From NCBI GenBank assembly GCA_026770585.1, contig MU646373.1, forward strand, positions 150,836 through 192,491: a DNA stretch of 41,656 nt. Direction: 5' to 3'. The notes under the pieces are model-generated. The model was not told the DNA's origin. It saw only the letters and a program-made list of their open reading frames with translations, and did not search any database. A program made the translations under genes and the position numbers. Positions 29,413 to 38,227 of this stretch are shown here, piece by piece (positions within the stretch are counted from its first letter, which is position 1; each line of letters starts with the position of its first letter). The stretch is from Baffinella frigidus. Its lineage: Eukaryota > Cryptophyceae > Cryptomonadales > Baffinellaceae.

Positions 29413-31774
29413 AACCTCAAACCTCAACCCTCAACCCTCAACCCTCAAACCTCAACCCTCAACCCTCAACCCTCAATCCTCATCCTTCAGGCTAGCAGAG
29501 GAAGCGTGCATCTCGGCAGAGAAGATGCGGGGGAGTGCAGACGAGGTGCTGGAGCGTGTGCTGGAAGCCTGCGCCAAGTGCGAAGTGGTCCCGTCCCTCG
29601 CCACCTCGGCCACTTTTGGCGACAAGTGGACCCGGCTAAGTGGACCGCACTCAGTGCATTACTCTCACCCTCGCCGAGGGACAAGCTTGTCCAGTCCTGC
29701 GCCAGGCTTGCCTCCTGAGGGGTTCAACTGCTTTCTGGTGGTGGTGGGTTCACCTGAAACGCCTTTGGCGTGGGAGAATCCTAGCTCTGCCTCAGTTCAT
29801 CCGGGCTTCTCATTAGACATATTTAGACGCTCTTTCCACTTGAGCGTTTGCACGGAGTACTCATCTAAATGCGTTCAACCAGGATCCGAATGCTTTTAAT
29901 CCAAAAATACATTTCATCGTTGAACGGCGGGGCAGGTGCTGGACTCCCTGCACGTTAATAGGGTAACGCCCTGAAAATGGGGGAGTTGGGCCTACGGGAT
30001 TGCCTAGGACCTCCTACCGTAGGCCGAGACTTTTTGGTCCTAGGATCACTCGGCATACGGTAGGAGGTCCTAGGCAATGCCGTACGCCTAACTACCCCAT
30101 TTTCAGGCCGTTAGCCTTTGAACGTGTTTGATGTGATTGGGTTTTGATGTCATCGGGTTTAGTGTGTGCAGTTTGAGTTAACAATTGATAGTTCGGGGAT
30201 GATATTTTGAGGTTTCGGTTCTCGTGTCGCCAAAAGCCGACATTCAATCGTTGAAGGATGGGGCAGGTGTTGGACCCCCTGCACGTATCGCTCATGCGTC
30301 TGCGGGAGCATGCGCTGCGTCTCTCGATCACCATCGCCAACTGGGAGGAAGCTGAGAGGCAGTGCGAGGCCACCATTGCCCCGTACCGCGCACACTACCC
30401 TGAGGTCAGCTCCCCCCCCTCCCCCCTGCCATCGCTTCTCAGCGAGCGCCCTCCTTCCCGTCCCATCGTGTTTCGCCCAAAGCGTCTTAATAGGGCAACG
30501 TCCTGAAAACCGGGTAGTTAGGCCTACGGTATCGCCTACGGTAGGCCGTAGGGCTCCTAGGACCTAACGTTTCGTAGGACCCCCTCTAGGCCCCTACGGC
30601 CTACCATAGGCAATACCATAGGCTTAACTACCCGGTTTGCAGGACCTTGGGCTATGAATCTTGGTTCGCACGCGCGTCAGTCTGCCACGGCAGATTGTTC
30701 GAGGGGGTTCGGCTCTTCCCCAGCGTCCTATTTGACGCAGCAGTATCCCAATAGTAAACAATTTCCCTAATTCCTTGCAGTGTCCTTGACTTTTGGCAAT
30801 CCCATCAAAGAATCTGGCGCGGGTGGTTGCAGTCATGTTGATTGGGGGGGTGTTGCGCTGAACGCGATTGTGCGGTTTCCCGTTCCATCACCGACAAGCG
30901 AAACCACACGCTAGTCCTCACAGCAAGGGGCGTCCGCACAGGGGTCCCCCCTAGTAGGGCTGCAGCTAGCCACGCTCGGCAAGATCAAGGCCTTCCTCGG
31001 GAGAGACTTGGAGGCGCGCAACAACCTCTCCGAGGCCGCGCCCCTGCTTCTCCGCGCCTTCGGACAGGGTCGCCCCCCCCCCCTTCCGGCCCTGGGGACA
31101 ACCAGGCTACCAGAGGCTAGATGTGATCCGAAAGAAAGCACGGCATTTTTTGTAGAACACGTCCCAGTGTCCGCCTGTGTTGGGAGCTCGAAGAACGTCA
31201 AGAAGACGGGCAGACTTTCGAGGGGTCGCATGCCACAGCAGTGCCAGCGGCGTGACAGTTGCTGGCACCTGTGTTGCACGCGCGCCCTCCGCCAACCCTC
31301 ACGGGAGGACCAAATTCATTGATCTCGACCTGTTCCCAAAACTTGATTATGTACCAAGATTTTGTCAACTTAAGATCGCACCAAAGCACCAAAGACACCC
31401 CAGATCTGGGGTGTCTGCAAGGTGAATTTGGGGTCTGAAAATCGACGATTTGGTGTTTCCGTGAGGGTTGGTGGCAGCCACGCCAGCGTCTGAAGGCTTG
31501 GTGTGCGATGCTCCCCTCTGGCAGGCGATCCGTGTGTCAAGGAAACCGAGGAGCGTCTTCGAGAGGTCCTGCCGCCCGCCCCCCTTCTCTGCAGTTGAGA
31601 GTCCGAATTGCGCGCGCCTGCATCTTGCATCCAACGCCCGCTTTCTCGGAATTGGCATGCTCGCTATCCCGCGGTGGCCCCTGAGTGCGCTCTGTCGGTC
31701 GACAGGTGATGTGGTCGATGGACGGTCTCGGCGAGATGGCGGAGCGCACCCGTGCGATCCAACCTCCGCGCTGA
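23486..31774 (+). CDS. SMYD-type protein: split SET domain with MYND zinc finger
   Basis: Exon model: 23486-23743 (one frame break near 23696-23711), 24170-24323, 24672-24762, 25662-25731, 26945 to at least 27114 (enters the N gap), 27666-27837, 28422-28546, 28936 to about 29085, 29491-29584, 30267-30404, 30966-31068, 31525-31565, 31706-31774 (TGA). Domain order matches SMYD lysine methyltransferases. The SET N-part is KGRSLVATRLFRAGDIVIQQ. The MYND finger follows (CHQCLVPRESLRRCTRCRYA onward). A linker LARVLDAK precedes the SET core with LANHACLPNCVQ, then PSGEEVTIAYVD, then post-SET RYLFECECGGCS, and a C-terminal TPR-like helical part (LATLGKIKAFLGRDLEARNN). The family methylates histones or other proteins using S-adenosylmethionine. 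The sixth MYND zinc ligand is Asp instead of Cys. The 207-N gap hides part of the SET insert. The first intron would use a GC donor. The exact end of the exon at 28936 is uncertain. Confidence 0.85.
24770..25660 (+). repeat. Telomere-like tract filling a whole SMYD intron
   Basis: The intron starts GTTAAACCTTACGCCCTAAA after the donor at 24762 and ends CCCTAAACCCTGAAGCAG directly at exon 25662. Essentially the entire 0.9-kb intron is CCCTAAA-type repeat, C-rich on sense. Confidence 0.9.
25734..26510 (+). repeat. Three decoy copies of the 3' edge of SMYD exon 25662-25731
   Basis: The exon end with its donor (CACTCGCAGGAGAACATGCT, then CGG|GTGCGTCC-like) recurs at about 25814-25862, 26091-26137 and 26461-26505. 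Shared intronic flanks (CCGCCGACCAGA; ACCAGAAACAGCGTTGGGAC at 25780, 26037, 26602) recur as well. The units are irregularly spaced and interrupted by a (GA)n tract (25860-25972) and a family G palindrome (26151-26251). Confidence 0.8.
26151..26251. mobile_element. Palindromic element, family G
   Basis: TCCCTTAAGTGGCCAAACCG and TGGCCACTTGAGGGA ends, flanked by TA on both sides (CCCTA/TAGGG). Confidence 0.85.
27115..27321. other. Assembly gap (207 N)
   Basis: Runs of N inside the SMYD gene, between a GC-rich exon that starts at 26945 and a C-rich pyrimidine tract (27322-27520). Any frame across the gap is meaningless. Confidence 1.
28222..28395 (+). repeat. (GGTT/GGGT)n simple repeat
   Basis: About 170 bases of GGTTG, GGTGG and GGCGG units in the SMYD intron that ends at 28421. 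The G-runs could form quadruplexes. Confidence 0.9.
28616..28722. mobile_element. Inverted-repeat element near a SMYD exon
   Basis: Left arm ATCCTAGCTCTGCCTGGGTT...CTGGC and right arm GCCAGAATAAAACTCGGGCA...GAACTAGGAAT pair imperfectly. The arm word CCTAGCTCTGCCT also occurs at about 29780. Confidence 0.55.
29372..29490 (+). repeat. CCCTCAA tract abutting a 3' splice site
   Basis: A regular run of CCCTCAA/ACCTCAA units ends ATCCTCATCCTTCAG directly at the SMYD exon starting 29491. The tract serves as the pyrimidine-rich part of this acceptor. Confidence 0.9.
29911..29960 (+). repeat. Decoy copy of the 5' edge of SMYD exon 30267-30404
   Basis: TTTCATCGTTGAACGGCGGG and then GCAGGTGCTGGACTCCCTGCACGT parallel the true acceptor (ATTCAATCGTTGAAGGATGG, then GCAG|GTGTTGGACCCCCTGCACGT). 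A family B palindrome (29961-30114) starts right at the end of the copy. Confidence 0.8.
29961..30114. mobile_element. Palindromic element, family B
   Basis: Begins GGTAACGCCCTGAAAATGGG and ends CCCATTTTCAGGCCG, with CCTACCGTAGGC-type core words. It is inserted at the break of the decoy exon copy. Confidence 0.8.
30494..30648. mobile_element. Palindromic element, family B
   Basis: Begins GTCCTGAAAACCGGGTAGTT and ends AACTACCCGGTTTGCAGGAC, with GGCCTACGGTATCGCC inside. It lies in the SMYD intron after the exon ending at 30404. Confidence 0.85.
31134..31205 (+). repeat. Dispersed repeat family C copy
   Basis: GAAAGCACGGCATTTTTTGT...CAGTGTCCGCCTGTGTTGGGAGCTCGAAGAAC matches the copies near 11028 and 31790. 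It lies in the SMYD intron after 31068. Confidence 0.6.
31296..31468. mobile_element. Palindromic element, family D, second copy
   Basis: Begins CCCTCACGGGAGGACCAAAT and ends ATCGACGATTTGGTGTTTCC with a GTGAGGG terminus, matching 5036-5156. The inner hairpin is CACCCCAGATCTGGGGTG. Confidence 0.7.
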
Positions 31775-32234
31775 CATCACCGCCCGCCGCCGAAAGCACG
31801 CATCCCTTTTCTGCAAAACTTCTTCCGTTGTCCACCTATGTTGGGGGCTCCAAGAACCGAAAGGACCTAAAGGACGCCGCTGCCGCCGCGGACACTGCAG
31901 ACTGTGCCGCCGCGTCATTGAACTGTCCAGAACTGACACATGTTCATTTTGAACCTCGTGCATGCACGTTGCGAATGTCTGGCAGTATGGCGACGCCAGG
32001 CGGCCCCTCGTTCCCGAGAGACACAACTCCAGGGATGCCGTCTCCAGAATTTACTCAGGAGACCGCGTCTGATGTAGTGTGTGTCTCGACGAGATGTACG
32101 TAGATGCCTCGACTGCCGGCGTGCACTCAGAGACCATTCTGGTGGAAGAGCATTTGCCAGGTGCTCCACGCCGCTGAGCTGCCACGCCTCTTGCCAGCTG
32201 CTCCGCGACCACCCCAGACACTGACCGAGCGCGA
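31775..32234. other. Region downstream of the SMYD stop codon
   Basis: Contains a family C repeat copy (31790-31882) and otherwise no recognised feature. No AATAAA is seen close to the stop at 31774. Confidence 0.4.
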
Positions 32235-33375
32235 CCCTTGAGAAAAGTCATGTACATGTACATGCAGGCCAATCGTAGTGCACAATACAGTAGAATCACG
32301 TGCTCTCTGCGGTGAGAGCACGTGATCTCTCACCTGCGCATGTGCATGGGGTGTAGTCTGCACACACCCCGGGGCTTGCCGTGGGGCCACGCATAATTCA
32401 GGCGTGCACTGGCGGGAGGCTGTTGGCCGCGGAGTTGCCCGCCAAGTGTGTGTTGCTGCCATGCCATCAGTGCTGCTGGGTTACCTCCCGTATCCTTTAA
32501 GTGGCGAGCAGGCGCATACGCCCTACGGTAGGGCCCTAGGACCTGCCTACGACCTCTTGGCAGTCAAATTTGACTGCCTCGCCACTTGAGGGATAACGAT
32601 ATTTCCCGTTCCATCACCGTCGCTTCCTCCGAGGACCCTACAGTGAGACTATATATGGCCCTACGGTGGTTCTAGGGGGGGCGCGGCTCGTTATGCGTGA
32701 GGTACCCCTGTACGCTGAGCCTGGTCTCTCCCTGAAGTGGCGAGGGGGTTAAAATTGACCTCCAATAGGTCCTAGGCAGGTCCTAGTGCCCTACGGTAAG
32801 GCGTATGCGCCTACTCGCCACTTAAGGGATTACTTGCGGGGTTCTGCGCTGTCTGCACCTTTCACCTGGTGTTCTAAGAAGGGCCGTGCCGCTTAGATGG
32901 CCGTCGCGACGCCAAGGCTTTCTCCCAGGGCACAGATCTCCCCTAGACTCCCTGTACATTGTAGAGTCCGCCTGGAGCGAAAAAAACGTGGGGAGGGCTG
33001 GTATTGCAACAGGTTACAGGAGTACCTCGCTCATAAGAAACTGCCGCCCTACAGTAGCACCTGCCTAGGCCCCTTTGGTGATCCTATGGGGGGGGCAGTT
33101 TCTTATGAGCGAGGTACCCCTGTAGCGGACCAGGAAAGCTCAAGAGTCAGGGTGACACAGGGACGGAGTTCATGTTGAGCGCCTGCAGACTACAGGAGTA
33201 CCTCGCTCATAGGAAACCGCACCACCCTAGGGCCCTACAGTGGGACGATGCTCTGGGCCCTATGGTGGTCCTAGGGGGGGGGCGGTTTCTTGTGAGCGAG
33301 GTGTAGCGGACTAGGAAAGCTCGAGAGTCAGGGACGGAGTTGATGTTGAGCGCCTGCAGACTAGGAGATCCTTGG
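32235..33375 (-). repeat. Composite dispersed repeat K-A-G-J, inverted copy 2
   Basis: Relative to 14240-15125 this region is inverted: block K (about 32238-32475), an extra family G palindrome (32493-32593), a partial family A palindrome (about 32625-32710), family G (32729-32829), block J (about 32915-33375). J is interrupted by family A at 33017-33122 and a truncated family A at 33193-33302. Confidence 0.75.
33017..33122. mobile_element. Family A palindrome with a related empty site
   Basis: Flanks read CAGGT-TA-[element]-TA-GCGGACC. In the other copy of repeat J (reverse strand around 14300-14330) the same place reads CAGGT-TG-GCGGACT without an element. This shows insertion at a TA-like dinucleotide that was duplicated. 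Confidence 0.85.
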
Positions 33376-34224
33376 GGATCATCGTTGATTGAACATGGCA
33401 CCGCTCGAACGGTTGAGGCTCGATCCCTCAGTGTTCGTGTTCCTGTTCTCGCAACTCAGAGTCGTGAGGGCAGGAACCCAAATGCTAGAGAGGGAACACA
33501 CTGCCGGCAATCTAGAGAAAGCAGATTCTACCGTTAGGTCGTTTTGGATTCTCAAGCTCCCAACATAGGCGGACACTGGAACTGAAGGCCATGCTGCCTT
33601 TTCGATCACATCAAGCCCCCCGGTGCAGAGGATCGCAGCAGAAACCCGCTACAGGTGAGTCCTCAATCGGGCGCTTCAGTTAGTCCAGAGAATCTTGCTC
33701 GCGCAAACACCAGGACCACAAGTCAGTGGAAGGCCCGCTACATGTATTAGTATCAAATTGTTAGGCTTATAAGAGCTCCAACTACGGATACTCCAGACAA
33801 TCGTCAGAGAGAGAAAGGTGTGTTCACTTATTCTCATCCACGAGAGAAATGTGGATTCACTTACCTTTCATCCACGAGAGAAAGGTGGATTACTACTACT
33901 CATCCGCGTTTATTTTTACTACTCATCCGCGGGTCTCTTCTTCTTACTACTCATCCGCGGGTCTCTTCTTCCCGCGATTTCCGATCGCATCAATCGCGGT
34001 ATCATGGCGTTAATGCCACCTACGGATGCAAGTTTACGGGGCTCCCAAAGTAGATTCACCTACTGAATTTGACGTCCGCACACACCCGTTTTTCGCGAAC
34101 CTTGCTGAACTTAAGGCCCATCTAACGTCCGTACACTGACTTCTTTTCTGCGGACGTTAGATTTAACGTCCGCACACTGACTGCTCAAAAGTGTGTGACC
34201 TTAATTTCGAGCCAGCCCTGTAGA
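33376..34224. other. Repeat remnants without a gene
   Basis: Family C copy (33525-33612, minus), a dispersed-repeat copy shared with 1165-1260 (33590-33680), tandem copies of CTCATCC(A/G)CG(A/G)GAGAAA-like and TTACTACTCATCCGCG words (33810-33975), and GACGTCCGCACAC inverted repeats (34068-34190). An 82-codon frame over the tandem part is a repeat artefact. Confidence 0.55.
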
Positions 34225-34450
34225 GCTTATCGTGGAGGGGTAGGGTTTAGGGTTTAGGGTTTAGGGTTTAGGGTTTAGGGTGTAGGGTTCAGGGCTAGAC
34301 CAGCTTCACGCCGAGAGTTAGGGTTTGGGGTTTGGAGGTTGGGATTTAGAGTGTAGGGATGAGAGTGTTGGGTTCAGGGGTTAGAGCTTATCGTGGAGGG
34401 TTAGGGTTTCGGGTTTAGGATTTCGGGTTTCGGGTTTAGGGTTTAGGGTG
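34225..34450 (-). repeat. Telomere-like tract, G-rich on plus
   Basis: TTTAGGG units with TTTCGGG variants. The unit GAGCTTATCGTGGAGGG(G)TAGGG occurs twice (34207, 34385). It lies 3' of the minus-strand gene at 34668-35126, with the C-rich strand again on that gene's sense strand. Confidence 0.85.
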
Positions 34451-34581
34451 AACTTGCCCCCCCACCCCTTCTCCCCTCCGTCCCCCCCCCTCTCCCCACT
34501 CCCCGAGCCGGCCTACGGTCAGACTCACCCCCCGCGGGCCAGCACCCAGCGCGCGCCATACGGAGGATCACGCGGCAATTT

Positions 34582-34587
34582 TTTATT
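34582..34587 (-). terminator. Polyadenylation signal of the 34668-35126 gene
   Basis: AATAAA on the minus strand (CTTCAATAAAAAATTG), about 80 bases after the stop codon. Confidence 0.6.
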
Positions 34588-34667
34588 GAAGCACCCCCTG
34601 TCGCAGTCGCCGCCGCAGTGCACCAATCCTTGATTTTGGTTTGGGGTCGACGGAACTGCCGTATTTT

Positions 34668-35126
34668 TTAATTACTCCCGTCGGCAAGTAACCCGCACCG
34701 CACCCCGAATGGGTACCGAACGCTCCGGTTTGGAAGAATTTCAGCAAACGACTCAATGACTTGCCCACTACTGTTGAAGAAACTGACCACGACGACCCTC
34801 TTTTTGGTTGGTGTCTTGACCGCGCGACCAGTGATGGTGGCAGGAAACCACGTGGGGCCAGCCGGGGTGTTGCACAGCATTTGTACTGGCTCCCCCTGTC
34901 CCGGTGGGCCAATTCGAAAACCCCGGTGAGGGTTTTGCTGTTTGTCCACCGGCGAGTCCCAACCCGGGTGGCCGAACCCCGGGATGGTGTGCCCCCAACC
35001 CCAACCCCCTGGGGGGGGCAGGTACTCGTCCGGCGGCCTCAGATTGTAAGGCGGACGAAAACTGGTCGACTTGCTGGAGTCGACATCACCGCATATATCG
35101 TTGGAAAGGTGCTCCTTCTCCGCCAT
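34668..35126 (-). CDS. Single-exon protein with Tudor/SH3-like C-terminus
   Basis: The start is ATG 35126 (MAEKEHLSNDICGDVDSSKS) and the frame has 152 codons to the stop at 34668. Residues about 25-75 are Pro/Gly/aromatic-rich and look disordered (PPPGGWGWGHTIPGFGHPGW). Residues about 90-140 look like a small beta-barrel: GPTWFPATITGRAV, then KRVVVVSFFNSSGQV, then SFAEILPNRSVRYP, the alternation expected of Tudor/SH3-like folds. A role in peptide or methyl-residue binding would be typical but is not shown here. An AATAAA 80 bases downstream supports a real transcript. The opposite-strand 245-codon frame is a shadow. The upstream TGTGCAG just before the ATG could be an acceptor, so a leader exon is possible. 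Confidence 0.65.
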   Translation of the reverse strand: MAEKEHLSNDICGDVDSSKSTSFRPPYNLRPPDEYLPPPGGWGWGHTIPGFGHPGWDSPVDKQQNPHRGFRIGPPGQGEPVQMLCNTPAGPTWFPATITGRAVKTPTKKRVVVVSFFNSSGQVIESFAEILPNRSVRYPFGVRCGLLADGSN

Positions 35127-35519
35127 GACTGCACAGGAGGACACACTACGTCAAACGCCGCAACCGCATGCTCAGAAAACTATGGCCGACGCAGGCGCGA
35201 GCCCCAGCGAAAGGAAGGAGAGCCACGTCGCACAGCACCTTCGGAAATCTGGGTCCACAGCACACCGGTTGTCCGTCCACGCCCGCCGCTGCCCGCCAAA
35301 ATTGATCCTACCCCCCTGACCTGCTTGGCAAGAATAGGAGACGTGTTCCAGATCTTCCTGGGAGGAGGAGGGTGGGGCAGCGGGAGGGTCTCAACCTTCG
35401 CCGTGGCCTGCTGTTTTTTGATTCAGCCAACCTTCCACGCCGGGCACCCGAAACATCCACTTTCTAGACTTTTGACATTTTCAAGGGGAATGTATTGAAT
35501 TCGTAAGTCAACTACGCAG

Positions 35520-35633
35520 GATCCGATCATTCCGGCGTGGTTGACATTCCGAAAGTGGACGTTCTCTGAGCTCAGTCCAGCTCCCGGCCGGGAGGACAGG
35601 AAGACAACGGCCCAGCGCGCCGACATCTGGCAG
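35520..35633 (+). CDS. Candidate isolated exon
   Basis: Between an AG (ACTACGCAG) and a GT (CAG|GTAGGC) lies a 38-codon phase-0 frame with natural composition (DPIIPAWLTFRKWTFSELSP, ending RADIWQ). Neighbouring exons could not be found, so it may be coincidental or the remnant of a gene. Confidence 0.3.
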
Positions 35634-35971
35634 GTAGGCCTGCCTTGCGCGCGTCACGACATCCCTCTCAGGATCTTGCTGCTGCGAGTGAACGGTAGGC
35701 TGGATCCCGGGCCAAGTTACCAAGTATTGACAAAATCGGACACTTCGCTATATTCGGCAGCAGCCACCTTCTGGGCTTTTCGCTCAGCCGAAAAGCCAAT
35801 CGGCCATGCCCTCTGTGGCCGCTCCTCTGAGAAAACACCTGTTGATCACACATAGATAACCCGCCTGGCGTCATGACGACCTGTCCCGGACCACGACAGC
35901 CGAAACGCTGACGACCCCGAAACCACCCTCCAGATTCGGCTTGCCATTCGCTGCGGTTGCTTCGGCGAAAT

Positions 35972-36397
35972 ATGAGCTGGCGGCGCGTGGCCTCCGTGGT
36001 GCTCTCGGCCTTCTCGCTGGTGCTGCTTCTTGTCGCCACACGGCAGGCGCCGCCCAGCCAGTCGGCTGGAGAATTGGCTGAAAGCGGGGCGGAGGAAGCA
36101 CGGCTGTGCTTCGGCAAGGATTGCGTTTTGGCTTCTGAGCGCTTCGCCAAGGCGCTGATAACGAGCGAGCGGGGGGCGTTTCTGCTCGGGGAGAAAATGG
36201 GGGTGAAGGTGGGGGCGAAGCAAGCGGCGCTGGCGTCGATGCAGAAGAGAAACGATGTTCGCCTTTACCAGCGCACGACGCTGCAAGACGCCATCAAGCA
36301 TCGACCACTGGAGGGCGGGGCTGTGTTCCGCCGGCCGGCCGAGAAGGCGCCGGCGTGGAAGTCGGAGTGGTTCAACATCTTCCACAGACGCGCATAG
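35972..36397 (+). CDS. Small signal-anchor or secreted protein
   Basis: The start is ATG 35972 (MSWRRVASVVLSAFSLVLLL) and the frame has 141 codons to TAG at 36397. A basic start followed by a hydrophobic stretch at about residues 7-23 fits a signal peptide or N-terminal membrane anchor; plastid or ER targeting are both possible. The remainder is soluble, Ala/Glu/Lys/Arg-rich, has two Cys close together (CFGKDC) and ends in a basic tail (WFNIFHRRA). I recognise no family. A canonical AATAAA at 36427, 30 bases after the stop, strongly supports a real gene. It is divergent from the 34668-35126 gene, with about 845 bases between starts. Confidence 0.7.
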   Translation: MSWRRVASVVLSAFSLVLLLVATRQAPPSQSAGELAESGAEEARLCFGKDCVLASERFAKALITSERGAFLLGEKMGVKVGAKQAALASMQKRNDVRLYQRTTLQDAIKHRPLEGGAVFRRPAEKAPAWKSEWFNIFHRRA

Positions 36398-36426
36398 CTT
36401 GCCGCGGTCGTGTGTCGTGCCCGTTG

Positions 36427-36432
36427 AATAAA
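36427..36432 (+). terminator. Polyadenylation signal of the 35972-36397 gene
   Basis: AATAAA 30 bases after the stop codon. A family A palindrome follows at 36479. Confidence 0.7.
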
Positions 36433-36478
36433 GGGACACCAACCCCCGAGCCGCAGCCTGGCCAGCAGGGTCCAGCTA

Positions 36479-37196
36479 CAGGGGTACCTCGCTCATAAGA
36501 AACCAACCCCCCATAGGACCCTACAGTAGGCCTATTCCCAGGGCCCTATGGTAATCCTAGGGGGGTGGGCGTTTCTTATGCGCGAGGTACCCGTACCCCT
36601 GTACACGCAAACAGGGGCACCCACTTGCTCGACCACGCCGCTAGCTTCGCGGTACTGAATTCAGAACAAGCAGAACCCAAATCAGGTGTGGATGTGTAAG
36701 TTCTGAGTTCTTGTAAACCGGATATCCTTGTACAGGGGTACCTCGCTCATCAGAAAACGAACGCTCCCCCCTGGTAGGACCGTAAAGTAGCCATATGCCT
36801 AGCTAGGGCCCCATGGTGGTCCTAGAGGGGTGACAGAGGAGGTACGTACCCCTGCAGCGCATTTTTCGGGCAACACTCACACCAAAATTTCCCGGGAATA
36901 AGAAAGCGCTTGCCCCCCATGGCCCAGCATAGGCCTTGTGTATGGTCCTAGGGGGGGGCGTTTTCTTCTGAAAGATGTGCCCCAGTACAGGGGTACTTCG
37001 CTCAATTTCAGGTTACCCCTCTGAAGTGGTTACTCGCAAATCAGGACACGCACCGCAGTAGGGTCCTTCAGTTTATGGGTACCTCGCTGGTATGAAAGCG
37101 CCTCCTCCTAAGACCCTGCAGTGGGCTATGCCTAGCTAGGGCCCTATGGTGGTCCTGGGGGGAGGGGTGTGCTTTCTCATCAGCGAGGTACCTCTG
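36479..37196. mobile_element. Cluster of family A palindromes
   Basis: Copies at 36479-36601 (TA-flanked) and 36733-36854, a degenerate one at about 36890-36987 followed by a half element (TACAGGGGTACTTCGCTCAA), and a diverged copy at 37074-37196. Between 36602 and 36732 is unique DNA with no gene seen. Confidence 0.8.
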
Positions 37197-37234
37197 CAGG
37201 GGTTTTCCTGCCTAGGCATAGCCTGAAGATGCTC

Positions 37235-37686
37235 CCCATGTGAGCGTGGTCCAGCAGCTTGCGTTGGAACTTGATTTTCCAGGCAAGTCGTTGGACGTTG
37301 CCTTCTGCGGCAGAGCTCAAGATGGTGCAGAGGACACCGCAGCCTTTCTGTTCCAGCTAGGACCCTCAGCCGAAACTAAAAGAATCTTGGCACACGTGCA
37401 CATGTTGTGTTGACACTGCAAGCTTCATTCACTGGCGACGCTAGCTCGACGATTCCGGACAAGAGGTAGAGTAGTCGGTTGATGATGAAAAGGGGTCCAA
37501 GCCCGACGCACGCCCCGTTTCCTGCACAGCACCCGACGCCTCCGTTCGCCACGCCTCCGGGTTCGGCACAGCTGTAGGGAGCGGCAGGCGTGGGCGGGGC
37601 TTCCAGGATGGATCGAGATCGCAGACGGATTCGATGTCGATCTCCCATGCGAGCGAGACCTTCTGTCTCCACTCAGCGCGCGCCAT
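37235..37686 (-). pseudogene. Candidate minus-strand exons of an unknown gene
   Basis: Two stretches have protein-like composition on the minus strand: about 37686-37441 (SLAWEIDIESVCDLDPSWKP) and about 37361-37235 (SSAAEGNVQRLAWKIKFQRK, with CTAG before it and AG|GC after it). I cannot join them into one frame with confidence and recognise no family; they could be remnants of a gene or a mobile element. Confidence 0.25.
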
Positions 37687-37840
37687 GCTGTCTTCTCCGA
37701 GCCACTGCGATCCACCCTCCTTTCAGTGGACAATCCACTGGATTGGTCCATGCTCCTCTCAGTGCGCTGGTTTGCATGCAGAGCACATGGCGCCAACGTG
37801 CCACGCCAAGACAACTACCTCGGTCCTCTCCTAGGTACTA

Positions 37841-37963
37841 CAAGGGTACCTCGCTCATCAGACCCCCCCCGCCCCCCTAGGACCCTACAGTAGGGCTGTG
37901 CCTAGCTAGGGCCTTGTAGTGATCCTAGGGGGTTGGACGTTTCTTGTGAGCGAGGTACCCCTG
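37841..37963. mobile_element. Palindromic element, family A
   Basis: Begins CAAGGGTACCTCGCTCATCA, ends GAGCGAGGTACCCCTG, TA on both sides. Confidence 0.8.
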
Positions 37964-38227
37964 TACCGCCAACGTGTTACGCTAAGAGAACTGGCGGGAT
38001 TCTCAGCCAGGTCCTAGTGCCACTGCGGACCAGCCAAGCTTGCAGGCATACCGCGCTGGATGCACTGCAGGTTTCAACACCCTCTGCCGCAGGAGGCAAG
38101 GTCCCACGCAAGTGTTTGCTACCTTGTCAAGTAAGGGTAGCCGACCTGATCGCGGCGTCAACCGAATTCTGGCATTTCGAAGGGTGCAACTGTACGCAAT
38201 ACGGTAGGGTGGTATGGAATGCCGTAA

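Noticed and set aside
28726-29718. 330-codon plus-strand open frame
   Set aside because: It passes through the CCCTCAA tract and reads the SMYD exons in the wrong frame; exon motifs (RYLFECECGGCS, EEACISAEKMRG) lie in other frames.
33818-34066. 82-codon hydrophobic frame
   Set aside because: It is a translation of short tandem repeats (ACTACTCATCCGCGGG words), not a protein.
34761-35498. 245-codon plus-strand open frame
   Set aside because: Antisense to the single-exon gene at 34668-35126, which has better composition and a polyadenylation signal.
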